The notes under the pieces are model-generated. The model saw only the letters and a program-made list of their open reading frames with translations, was not told the origin of the DNA and searched no databases. The translations under genes and the position numbers were made by a program. Below, one piece after another: positions 1-6,910 of a DNA stretch of 9,430 nucleotides (position 1 is the first letter of the stretch; every line of letters starts with the position of its first letter). Source of the stretch: JBBAEA01 sp041656175 (lineage in GTDB: Bacteria > Myxococcota_A > Bradymonadia > UBA4248); contig JBBAEA010000133.1 of NCBI GenBank assembly GCA_041656175.1, positions 1 through 9,430 of the forward strand, written 5' to 3'.

Positions 1-216
1 ATTCTATCTTCTACCTGCTTATTTAATTAGCATTATCAAGTTATGATTCTCTACAAAATGTCTCATTTTGTTTAAAACTGTATCGGATTTGTAAAATTAA
101 ATTCACCATTTCTAGCCGCGCAAAGGTCTCCTTATTTTCTAGAACTGGGCTCAAAATGGGAAAGAAAAGCATCTTTTTTTCTTTGAAACTGGAAGTTGTT
201 CAAACAGACCGTTTAC
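1..216. other. AT-rich non-coding region upstream of the kinase
   Basis: No convincing reading frame is visible on either strand. The stretch holds a perfect 8-bp inverted repeat, ACAAAATG at 53-60 and CATTTTGT at 64-71, with a 3-nt loop. It also holds an A/T-only complementary pair, AAAGAAAA at 161-168 and TTTTCTTT at 177-184. Either could be a weak terminator of an upstream gene or an operator, but both are AT-rich, so chance is a real possibility. Any gene to the left lies outside the window. Confidence 0.5.
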
Positions 217-244
217 TTGCAAGCCTAGCTTAATCCATTATAAT
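217..244 (+). promoter_or_regulatory. Sigma70-type promoter for the kinase gene
   Basis: A perfect -10 box TATAAT lies at 239-244. It is preceded after a 16-bp spacer by TTGCAA at 217-222, which matches four of six bases of the -35 consensus. Transcription would start near 251. That leaves about 15 nt of leader before the TTG at 266, or about 39 nt before the ATG at 290, and so favours the ATG as the start of the kinase. This is a consensus match only. Confidence 0.55.
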
Positions 245-289
245 CATAGTGAAAGCGAAAAGCTTTTGGCCACAAAACGCAAAGGTAAA

Positions 290-1504
290 ATGAGCCAAGC
301 ACTGGCACTGACATCTTCCCATTTAGGACGCTATGTCCTTATTCAAAAAATCGCTGTCGGCGGCGTTGCCGACGTGTATCTTGCAAAAACCAAAACTTCA
401 ACACAACGAGATAAGTATTTAGTTCTTAAGTGTCTTCGTGCCGATGCGAAAGACGACGTAGATTTTTTGGAAACTATCATCAACGAGGCCGAGCTCTCTG
501 TGCGCTTGCGCCACCCCAATATTGTTGAAGTCTTTGATCTTTGCGAGGTCGATTCCAGGCAATTCTTGGCCATGGAATACCTCGACGCAAACGACTTGGC
601 GAGTGTGTTTAACTACCATATCCGGCAAGACAGCTATTTGGACACGGGTTTAGCGCTTTTTGTCATCAACGAGATCGCCAAAGGTCTGCACCACGCTCAC
701 GAACTGAAGGATAAAGAAGGAAAGCCCATAGACTTGGTACATCGCGACATCAGTTCGCAGAATATTCTACTAAGTTCTAGCGGCGAGATAAAAATATCAG
801 ACTTTGGCATAGCAAAGACAAATTATATGCGGGAGCGCACTCCTTCCGGCGTCATTAAGGGAAAATTTCACTATATGAGCCCAGAGCAAGCTTGGGGCGA
901 TAAAGTTGATAGGCGAAGCGACATATTCAGTCTCGGCATTATTATGTATGAAGCCATCGTCGGTCGCGAGGCGTATCCCTACAACGACATTGCTACGCTT
1001 ATTGAGAAGGCTCGCATTGCTCTTATCCCGCAACCGCGCCAAGTGCGCCCCGAAATTCCTGCCGATCTTGAGGCAATCATCCTCAAAGCACTCGACATCG
1101 ACAAAAAGGAACGCTACCAAACGGCCGCGGAATTTGCGGATGCCGTCGAATCATACCGCCTACAGCATTACCCCAGAGCCAACCGCAAAGCCTGGATTGC
1201 ACATCTCGATCAGATCCAAGAGCGCGGCGCAAAGCTACCACTTCTACACGCCAGCGACTACCTCCGCGACATACACAGCATATTGCCCCAACAAAACCAT
1301 AGCAGCCTCGCCCAAAGCGACGACGATTTTGACATCACCGAACGCTACGCCATAGCCGACGTTGAACGCGCCAAAAATGAAAAACATATCGCGTCCTATG
1401 GCTCGCCAAGCACCGAAAAACAGCCTTCGCTCTTGCCCTATATCACTGTTGCCGTAGTGCTGCTAATCACTATTATTGCGATTTTTGTTTATTTTATTTT
1501 GTAG
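290..1504 (+). CDS. Eukaryotic-type Ser/Thr protein kinase with C-terminal membrane anchor
   Basis: A Hanks-type kinase of 404 aa that would transfer phosphate from ATP to Ser/Thr of unknown substrates. Residues from the ATG at 290: Gly-rich loop IAVGGVADVY (21-30), ATP lysine K47 in VLKCL, helix-C glutamate E66, catalytic loop HRDISSQN (D153, N158), DFG at 171-173 and SPE at 197-199. All residues needed for catalysis are present, and HRD marks an RD kinase. The loop lacks the usual Lys-Pro of HRDLKPxN, as in many myxobacterial kinases. The domain ends near 290. A polar linker with an acidic patch (SDDDFD) follows, then one hydrophobic segment at about 383-404 that ends the protein. This is a tail anchor with no periplasmic sensor. 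The ATG has AAAGG 4 nt upstream. An in-frame TTG at 266 would add eight residues but has no visible ribosome-binding site. No operon partner is visible, since the next gene is convergent. Confidence 0.93.
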   Translation: MSQALALTSSHLGRYVLIQKIAVGGVADVYLAKTKTSTQRDKYLVLKCLRADAKDDVDFLETIINEAELSVRLRHPNIVEVFDLCEVDSRQFLAMEYLDANDLASVFNYHIRQDSYLDTGLALFVINEIAKGLHHAHELKDKEGKPIDLVHRDISSQNILLSSSGEIKISDFGIAKTNYMRERTPSGVIKGKFHYMSPEQAWGDKVDRRSDIFSLGIIMYEAIVGREAYPYNDIATLIEKARIALIPQPRQVRPEIPADLEAIILKALDIDKKERYQTAAEFADAVESYRLQHYPRANRKAWIAHLDQIQERGAKLPLLHASDYLRDIHSILPQQNHSSLAQSDDDFDITERYAIADVERAKNEKHIASYGSPSTEKQPSLLPYITVAVVLLITIIAIFVYFIL

Positions 1505-1565
1505 TAAAACCGCTTTTTTGCTGGGGTAAAATGCCCCCCACAAACGGGCTAGTTTTAAAGACATC

Positions 1566-1606
1566 GCTAGCCTTAAGCCAAAGTCGGTCAAGAGCTAGCT
1601 AGCCTT
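1566..1606. repeat. Direct repeat GCTAGCCTT in the convergent gap
   Basis: GCTAGCCTT occurs twice, at 1566-1574 and 1598-1606. The second copy overlaps the 10-bp palindrome GCTAGCTAGC at 1594-1603. GGCTAG at 1547-1552 is the reverse complement of CTAGCC and adds a third complementary arm. Several alternative stems are therefore possible. Confidence 0.6.
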
Positions 1607-1607
1607 T
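1566..1607. terminator. Terminator-like hairpin in the convergent gap
   Basis: GCTAGCCTT (1566-1574) can pair with AAG-A-GCTAGC (1590-1599) as a 9-bp stem with one bulged A. The 15-nt loop may pair further (GCC with GGT). TAGCCTTTT follows on the plus strand. On the minus strand GATGTCTTTAAAA follows. The position between the stop codons of two convergent genes suits a bidirectional terminator, but neither side has a long uninterrupted U-tract. The other GC-rich candidate is TGGGG (1522-1526) with CCCCA (1536-1540), which also lacks a T-run. Confidence 0.4.
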
Positions 1608-1617
1608 TGCGTCTTTC

Positions 1618-4017
1618 TTAAAACGCGTTTCCGATACTAAACTCAAAGACGTACTTTTCCTCGGACTTCATCGGTTTTAGCGGGAAGCCCCACTCAAAAC
1701 GTAGCAAGCCCATAGGGCTCATCCAGCGGAGGCCAAAACCCATCGCAGAACGCAGCGTTGAAGGACGCTCCTTTTCATTGGCGAACCAGTCAATCTTAAG
1801 CGACAAATTTTGATCTTCGTTAAAGGCGTTACCCATATCGAAGAAAGCAACAGCGCTAATGCCCATCGAAGCTAAAATAGGCACTTCAAGCTCGGCGTTA
1901 AACACGAGTTGTTTGTCGCCTCCAATGGTGAGTTTCGTTAGCGACGAAGCGGGATCAGATAAGTTTGCGGTATAAGATCTTGTTGGCCCTAGAGAACCGC
2001 GCTCAAAACCGCGTACCGAGTTGGGGCCACCAACAAAGAAACGCTCAAAGACGGGAATTTCCTTACTAGGCCCGTTCCAGTTCGCGATCAGGCCCAGCTC
2101 TAGGTTAAACTTCAGCACGACGTGCCAAAACACGTTAAAGTACGCGCGCCCACGACCTACGAGGCGAACATACTCGGTTTGACTACCGATATACTCATCG
2201 GCGACATCAGCGCTGGCTTGCAGCATAAAACCACTCGTTGGCAACAAGCGATTGTTGCGCTTATCCCAGGTTAGCGTGGCGTTAACAGAACTCGTTAAGC
2301 CCCCACGCATGAGATCCCCAATCTTTCTTTGCTGCGAACCGAAATGATTCGTTGAAACCTTAACGTTTTCAATGGTGTAGGTAAGATCAAGGGTAAGATC
2401 ACGAGTAAAGGGGTAACCAAAACCGAGGTTTCCACCATAACTAGAGCGCGTAAAGTCCGTGTATTCATACTCGTAGTTAAAGATAGAAGCTCTAAAGCGC
2501 CACAAGGAGTCTATAAAATACGGATCAAAGAACTGAATATTAAATAATTGGCGCAAACTCGAAATCGTACCTTGAGCCGATAAGAACTGACCTCGACCTA
2601 AAAAGTTGTCGTAGCTGATCTGTAGCGTACCGATGAATTTTTCCGATGAACTAAAGCCAGCCCCGATCTGGAAGGAACCCGTGGAGCGCTCTGTGACCTC
2701 GACAAGGATGTTGATGTAATTCGGATCCTCCGCTGCTTGTGTCGTTACCGATGCTTTCTCGAAATAACCCGTACGCAATATCGAGCTCTCGCTGTTTCGC
2801 ACGAGTCTTCCGCGGTAATACTCGCCTTCGTTAACGAGAACTTCACGCCGTATAACCTTGTCGGCGGTTTTAACGTTGCCCGTAATACGGATTTTTCCGA
2901 TCTTAACACGTTGTCCCTTGCTGATACTGTAGTTGATCGACATCGTATTGGGCTCGCTGCCCTCAAGGCGAAGTGGCTCAACATTGGCGTAAGCATAACC
3001 TCTATCACCGTAGTAATCCTGTATCGCTTGAACGTCATCAAAGAGCTGAGAGAGTTTGTAACTTTGACCCGATTTTACGCTAAGAAGCGCTTCAAGCTCT
3101 TCCTTATCTCCAATAAAATCACCCGTCACCTCAACATCATCGATAGTGACATACTCTCCTTCTTCGACAGTGAGCGAAATATAGATACTGCGTCTATCTG
3201 GTGAAAGCCGCACGTGGGAATCCGTGACTTTAGCAAGCGGATACCCGTTCTCGGCATACCAACCAGCAACGCGCTGTAAGTCCTTCTTATACTCGTCCTC
3301 TGAATACTCCCCCGCCTTCGTTAATAAGCCTTTTAGCGATTCTTCGCGTGTAAAGATGTGCTCCTTTATCGATTTGTCGCTCAGCGCCTTGTTACCGTTA
3401 ATCGTAATGCGCTTAACCTTTACCTTATCGTATTCCTTAACATCGAAAATAACGTCGACATTATTATCTTGCAGCGTTTCGACTCGGCTACGTACTTCGG
3501 CCAAAAAATAGCCTTCCTTCGCATAATGCGCGCGCAGCTTCTCGAGGTTGCGATTTACCGCTTCTTCATCAAGCGGGCTTGCAGCGCGAATATCGAGTAA
3601 TTCCATGAGATCGTCTTTTTTAATCTCTCGGTTTCCCTCGATGCGAATTTCCGCGATAGCCGGTTTCTCGATGAAGTAGTAGGTTAAAATGCTTCTACCG
3701 CCCTCGTTATCAAGGTCGACTTGGATGTCGTCGTAGAGCTTCATCTTGTACAAGCGCTTGATGTCGGCACTCACTATATCTAAATCAAGGCGCTTACCTC
3801 GCTGTTGCTTGATGTAGTACAATAAGTCCTCGTCGGAATTTCGCTTATTACCACGTAGCCGAATCTCATCAACGACTACAGTGTCGAGATCTGGATAGAG
3901 AACAACTTGCGCAGAAGCTAAACTTGACGTTAAAAACACCAAAAGCACTGCTAAAAGCAGCTGCACTACGAACAATTTCATAGCTCTAGATCGATGTGCT
4001 GTGCTTGACGCTATCAT
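1618..4017 (-). CDS. bamA: Outer membrane protein assembly factor BamA (Omp85)
   Basis: The central outer-membrane subunit that folds and inserts beta-barrel proteins. At 799 aa the length is normal for the family. A signal peptide occupies residues 1-36, with a hydrophobic core at 15-34 and likely cleavage ASA|QV. Five POTRA domains follow at about 48-118, 119-196, 197-287, 288-369 and 370-445, each starting with a strand of the form I-x-I-x-G-N. The 16-strand barrel spans about 447-799 and contains NFLGRGQ (471-477), the loop-6 VRGF motif (668-671) within GGPNSVRGFERG, and a C-terminal Phe beta-signal (FEFSIGNAF). The start at 4017 overlaps the lolD stop as ATGA, with GAGGG about 10 nt upstream, which suggests translational coupling. 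An in-frame ATG at 3981 would also give a signal peptide but has poorly placed RBS sequence. bamA is the last gene of the block. No skp/ompH or lpxD follows, as it often does elsewhere. Confidence 0.97.
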   Translation of the reverse strand: MIASSTAHRSRAMKLFVVQLLLAVLLVFLTSSLASAQVVLYPDLDTVVVDEIRLRGNKRNSDEDLLYYIKQQRGKRLDLDIVSADIKRLYKMKLYDDIQVDLDNEGGRSILTYYFIEKPAIAEIRIEGNREIKKDDLMELLDIRAASPLDEEAVNRNLEKLRAHYAKEGYFLAEVRSRVETLQDNNVDVIFDVKEYDKVKVKRITINGNKALSDKSIKEHIFTREESLKGLLTKAGEYSEDEYKKDLQRVAGWYAENGYPLAKVTDSHVRLSPDRRSIYISLTVEEGEYVTIDDVEVTGDFIGDKEELEALLSVKSGQSYKLSQLFDDVQAIQDYYGDRGYAYANVEPLRLEGSEPNTMSINYSISKGQRVKIGKIRITGNVKTADKVIRREVLVNEGEYYRGRLVRNSESSILRTGYFEKASVTTQAAEDPNYINILVEVTERSTGSFQIGAGFSSSEKFIGTLQISYDNFLGRGQFLSAQGTISSLRQLFNIQFFDPYFIDSLWRFRASIFNYEYEYTDFTRSSYGGNLGFGYPFTRDLTLDLTYTIENVKVSTNHFGSQQRKIGDLMRGGLTSSVNATLTWDKRNNRLLPTSGFMLQASADVADEYIGSQTEYVRLVGRGRAYFNVFWHVVLKFNLELGLIANWNGPSKEIPVFERFFVGGPNSVRGFERGSLGPTRSYTANLSDPASSLTKLTIGGDKQLVFNAELEVPILASMGISAVAFFDMGNAFNEDQNLSLKIDWFANEKERPSTLRSAMGFGLRWMSPMGLLRFEWGFPLKPMKSEEKYVFEFSIGNAF

Positions 4018-4748
4018 GAACTTTGGCCCTCTTCTGCTACAGCTTCCTGCTCATGCTCCACTTCACTCAAGAGACCATCTTTCATCATTAGCCGTCGCGA
4101 CATGCGGCGTGCAAGCGTATCGTCGTGCGTAACCACTACGACGGTTAAATTAAAACTCTGATTAATCTCATCAAAAATTCGATGAATGCCTTCACCCGTC
4201 GTTTTATCGAGGTTCCCTGTGGGCTCATCGGCTAATAATAAACTTGGCTGCATCACCAGAGCACGAGCTAGAGCCACGCGCTGCTGCTCACCACCAGAGA
4301 GCTCTCCAGGTTTATGCGTACCCCGATCGCTAAGCCCAACGCGTTCTAGCAATTCCAGCGCACGCTTACGCGCTTTGCCACGTGTCTCGCGGTGAATAAG
4401 CAACGGCATCATCACGTTTTCTAGCGCCGTAAATTCATTGAGCAAATGGTGGAACTGAAACATTAAACCGATATGTTCATTGCGAAAACGCGCCAACGCC
4501 GATGGGCTATATCTAAATATATCCGTATCACCGAATAAAATACGCCCAGATGTTGGACTATCTAGCGCCCCCAAAAGGTGCATAAAAGTACTCTTGCCAG
4601 CTCCAGAGCGACCTCGAATACTCACCATCGCCCCGGGTTCAAGCATTAAGTCTATCCCTTTTAGTACAGGTAAAACCTTGCCCTCATGCAAGAACTCCTT
4701 ACACAATCCTTCTACCTGAATTTTCAAATCTCGCTGACGCTCACTCAT
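4014..4748 (-). CDS. lolD: Lipoprotein-releasing ABC transporter ATP-binding protein LolD
   Basis: Cytoplasmic ATPase of the LolCDE complex, powering extraction of mature lipoproteins from the inner membrane for hand-off to a periplasmic carrier. At 244 aa it is slightly longer than typical because of an acidic tail. All ABC motifs are intact: Walker A GRSGAGKST (46-54), Q-loop Q98 in MFQFHHLL, signature LSGGEQQR (150-157), Walker B LLLADEP (170-176) with E175, and H-loop H208. MFQFHHLLNEFTALENV fits the MacB/LolD subfamily. The adjacent LolC/E permease supports LolD over MacB or FtsE. The stop overlaps the bamA start by 4 nt. A weak RBS, GAAGTGAG, lies about 8 nt before the ATG. Unlike the usual close lolC-lolD junction, 210 nt separate it from the permease gene, and a candidate promoter sits there. 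Confidence 0.95.
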   Translation of the reverse strand: MSERQRDLKIQVEGLCKEFLHEGKVLPVLKGIDLMLEPGAMVSIRGRSGAGKSTFMHLLGALDSPTSGRILFGDTDIFRYSPSALARFRNEHIGLMFQFHHLLNEFTALENVMMPLLIHRETRGKARKRALELLERVGLSDRGTHKPGELSGGEQQRVALARALVMQPSLLLADEPTGNLDKTTGEGIHRIFDEINQSFNLTVVVVTHDDTLARRMSRRLMMKDGLLSEVEHEQEAVAEEGQSS

Positions 4749-4780
4749 CCATTTTACTCACTTCAACATAATGGGCTGCT

Positions 4781-4809
4781 ACTACACTGCAAAGCTAGCC
4801 AGCCGTCAA
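4781..4809 (-). promoter_or_regulatory. Candidate internal promoter upstream of lolD
   Basis: Read on the minus strand, TTGACG (4809-4804) is followed after 17 bp by TGTAGT (4786-4781). These match five and four of six bases of the sigma70 boxes at ideal spacing. Transcription would start near 4774, about 26 nt before the lolD ATG. It would let lolD-bamA be expressed apart from prfB-lysS-lolC. This is a consensus match only. Confidence 0.4.
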
Positions 4810-4856
4810 TTTCTCTACATGATATGCTACGATAACGCAAACTTGAATGAGGATGC

Positions 4857-4907
4857 AGGGTGGGAGATAGCTGAAATAAAGAGCAATGACCAAGCGCTCG
4901 CCACCCT
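4857..4907. repeat. Inverted repeat in the lolC-lolD spacer
   Basis: AGGGTGG at 4857-4863 is perfectly complementary to CCACCCT at 4901-4907, enclosing 37 nt. A smaller GAGC (4881-4884) / GCTC (4896-4899) pair nests inside the right half. In the operon transcript this could fold as a branched stem between the two genes. It may be an RNA processing or attenuation element, or chance. Confidence 0.35.
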
Positions 4908-4958
4908 AAAGTGCAGCGCAGTTGGCAAAGAAGGCGCGCAAAAAATTTTCAAGAAAAA

Positions 4959-6716
4959 CTAGTCGTGGCGAAGACCGTCGACAGGTTTAAGTTTAACCGC
5001 CATTCTCGATGGCAGCACTGTAGCCAAAAGGCTTATGCCCATAGCCGATAAACAAACCAAAACCACATCGAGTACTTTTACATCGACAGGTATCTGCGCT
5101 AAATAATAGACCTCGCCTGGCAACTTTAGCCCTAAACTCGCAATCGCAGCGCAGAGCAGCAAACCCAGTACGCACCCAATAACCGTACCCAAACCACCAA
5201 TAATAGCGCCTTGTACTACGAATATGCGCACGATGCTCTCGTTTCTTGCGCCCATTGCCTTGAAAATCGCTATTTCGCGCCCCTTCTCGATAACCATCAT
5301 AATAAGGAGACAGAGAATATTAAACGACGCAACCAAGACAATAGAAGTTAAAATAATAAACATCGCCGTTTTTTCGAGCATTAATGCGCTAAAGAGGCTA
5401 CCGTTGAGTGTTTTCCAATCATCGACTTGTACATTATCGTAGTCTCGCAGTTCGTGGCGAATTTTGTCGCGTATAATTTCGCTATCCTCAAAACGCCTAA
5501 CTTTGACATCGATACCAGTCACGCGATCCCCAATATTGATCAGCATTTGTGCATCTTTTAGCGAAATATAGGCCATCTTCGTGTCGTACTCGAACATACC
5601 GCTGTAATAGGAACCCACAACCTTGAAGGGGCGACTTTTAGGTAGCCCCCCCGAGGGGCCAACATCGCCTGTAGGGCTCATAACGTTAACAATACCGCCC
5701 AAAAACAGGTTAAGATTTTGCTTAAGTTCTCGCCCCGCAATGATACCACCAACCTTACGATAACCCGCGTCATCGTCACTAAGCCCAGGCATTTCACGCA
5801 TGCTTCTGCCAAGCCGACGCGGTGGCGCAATTTCGGCTTCCGCCAAGCGATCGTAGCCATCGACTTCATCACTCATAGACCCTAAAACCGCGTCATCACC
5901 ATCATCGTCATGCCAGGTATCTACCCCAATATCGATACCATCTATAATGATGCGCTCTTCTTGATCCGCACCGCGACGCGGTGCCGCCACAAGTACGCCG
6001 TCAAAGTCGTCATCCTCCAAAGCTCCGTCGTCTTGCTCGTCTTCTGCAATTTCGCCAGTACTTTCCTCGGTTTTTACTTCCAAATCCGGCTCCGCGCCAA
6101 GCTCCCCACCCACGCTCGAAACCCAAGAACCGTGGTCGCTACCAACGAAAGCAAGCGCTGCTTTGGCACCCGCCTTTTCTAGGCGCATACGCTTTTCGGG
6201 GCTTAGTTCACCGTCTTCGTTATCACTTTGTAAAACGAGGCTCCCCGATTTTACGCTAGTTCCCGATAAGCTAAGTGTTGGCAGAGAATCGGGATCCTCC
6301 AAGTAATTCAGCGCCCCCTCTTTCATGTTTTTGGCCAAATCGCTCACATCGTTGATGCTCTCAACATTGATACCGCGTAAAATAATGCCCTGCAAATTTG
6401 TCGGTGAGTTGAGCATGACTTCGGCTTCAACATAAGGGCTTGCGCCCAAAACACCTTTTATACTGCGCACTTTCTCGGCAATTTCCGAATAATCTTCGAG
6501 ATACGCATCTTTTGCAGAAATAACGACGTGCGCTTTGGTGCCAATAATTTTTTCACGAAAATCGTTCTCAAAACCACCCATGACGCTAAGCACAACAATG
6601 AGTGCCATAACGCCAACGGCAACGCCACCAACGGAAATAAGCGTAATAACGCTCAGCATGTTTCGGTCGCGCTTTGCCATTAGGTAGCGAAGACCGACAA
6701 AATCCTCAAATCTCAT
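4959..6716 (-). CDS. lolC: LolC/LolE-family lipoprotein-releasing permease with acidic insertion
   Basis: Inner-membrane subunit of the lipoprotein-releasing ABC transporter, partner of LolD. Residues from the ATG at 6716 (585 aa): family N-terminus MRFEDFVGLRYL, TM1 about 21-47, a large periplasmic domain about 50-445, then TM2 448-476, TM3 496-525, TM4 546-568 and the tail LKPVDGLRHD. The cytoplasmic turn EKGREIAIFKAMGA (477-490) is the coupling-helix region that contacts LolD. Members are usually about 400-420 aa. The excess is a roughly 175-residue insertion at about 141-319, rich in Asp/Glu. Only one permease is present, so it may act as a homodimer, or a second may lie elsewhere. The frame is open upstream to a GTG at 6827, adding 37 residues. 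I prefer the ATG because it begins at the conserved family N-terminus and has GGA about 6 nt upstream, while the GTG has no RBS. The start remains uncertain. Confidence 0.92.
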   Translation of the reverse strand: MRFEDFVGLRYLMAKRDRNMLSVITLISVGGVAVGVMALIVVLSVMGGFENDFREKIIGTKAHVVISAKDAYLEDYSEIAEKVRSIKGVLGASPYVEAEVMLNSPTNLQGIILRGINVESINDVSDLAKNMKEGALNYLEDPDSLPTLSLSGTSVKSGSLVLQSDNEDGELSPEKRMRLEKAGAKAALAFVGSDHGSWVSSVGGELGAEPDLEVKTEESTGEIAEDEQDDGALEDDDFDGVLVAAPRRGADQEERIIIDGIDIGVDTWHDDDGDDAVLGSMSDEVDGYDRLAEAEIAPPRRLGRSMREMPGLSDDDAGYRKVGGIIAGRELKQNLNLFLGGIVNVMSPTGDVGPSGGLPKSRPFKVVGSYYSGMFEYDTKMAYISLKDAQMLINIGDRVTGIDVKVRRFEDSEIIRDKIRHELRDYDNVQVDDWKTLNGSLFSALMLEKTAMFIILTSIVLVASFNILCLLIMMVIEKGREIAIFKAMGARNESIVRIFVVQGAIIGGLGTVIGCVLGLLLCAAIASLGLKLPGEVYYLAQIPVDVKVLDVVLVCLSAMGISLLATVLPSRMAVKLKPVDGLRHD

Positions 6717-6792
6717 GGAAGTCCGATCTTTGTCGAAAAACAAATAAAGAGGGGGTAGCGCAAGATCACCCAAAAAAGTAGCCACTCGCCGC

Positions 6793-6837
6793 ACGCCGTA
6801 CGGTGAATGAGCGTTTAGCGAATACACCGTTCGGCGT
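6793..6837. repeat. 13-bp near-perfect inverted repeat between lysS and lolC
   Basis: ACGCCGTACGGTG (6793-6805) and CACCGTTCGGCGT (6825-6837) are complementary at 12 of 13 positions, with a 19-nt loop. The left arm contains the palindrome CCGTACGG. If lolC starts at 6716 this lies in its untranslated leader. If it starts at the GTG at 6827 the hairpin covers the start codon. It could be a regulatory hairpin, a paired operator, or a rho-independent remnant without a T-run. Confidence 0.55.
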
Positions 6838-6861
6838 AATGCGGCGTTTGGCTAATTTTGC

Positions 6862-6892
6862 GGGAAGCTTGCGCGAGGGGGAAACTTCCCCC
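6862..6892 (-). promoter_or_regulatory. GC-rich hairpins just after the lysS stop
   Basis: GGGGG (6877-6881) pairs with CCCCC (6888-6892) over a 6-nt loop. Alternatively GGGAAG (6862-6867) pairs with CTTCCC (6885-6890). The two stems share the C-rich arm and exclude one another. On the coding strand no U-run follows, so this is not a classical terminator. It may stabilise the lysS mRNA end or attenuate read-through into lolC. Confidence 0.3.
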
Positions 6893-6910
6893 ACCAAAGT
6901 TAAAACTAGC

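Noticed and set aside
53..71. 8-bp inverted repeat as a rho-independent terminator
   Set aside because: The stem is almost all A/T and is followed by TTAAAACTG rather than a T-run. Kept only as a note in the left flank.
906..1355. 149-codon plus-strand frame inside the kinase gene
   Set aside because: Overlaps the conserved kinase frame. The product is Ser/Thr/Arg-rich without any motif, typical of a frame shadow.
2737..3204. 155-codon plus-strand open frame opposite bamA
   Set aside because: Antisense to the POTRA region of bamA, with no recognisable domain or ribosome-binding site.
5860..6070. Possible microsatellite or frameshifted stretch in the acidic part of lolC
   Set aside because: Codons vary and no short unit repeats exactly. 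The frame stays open on both sides with conserved family segments.
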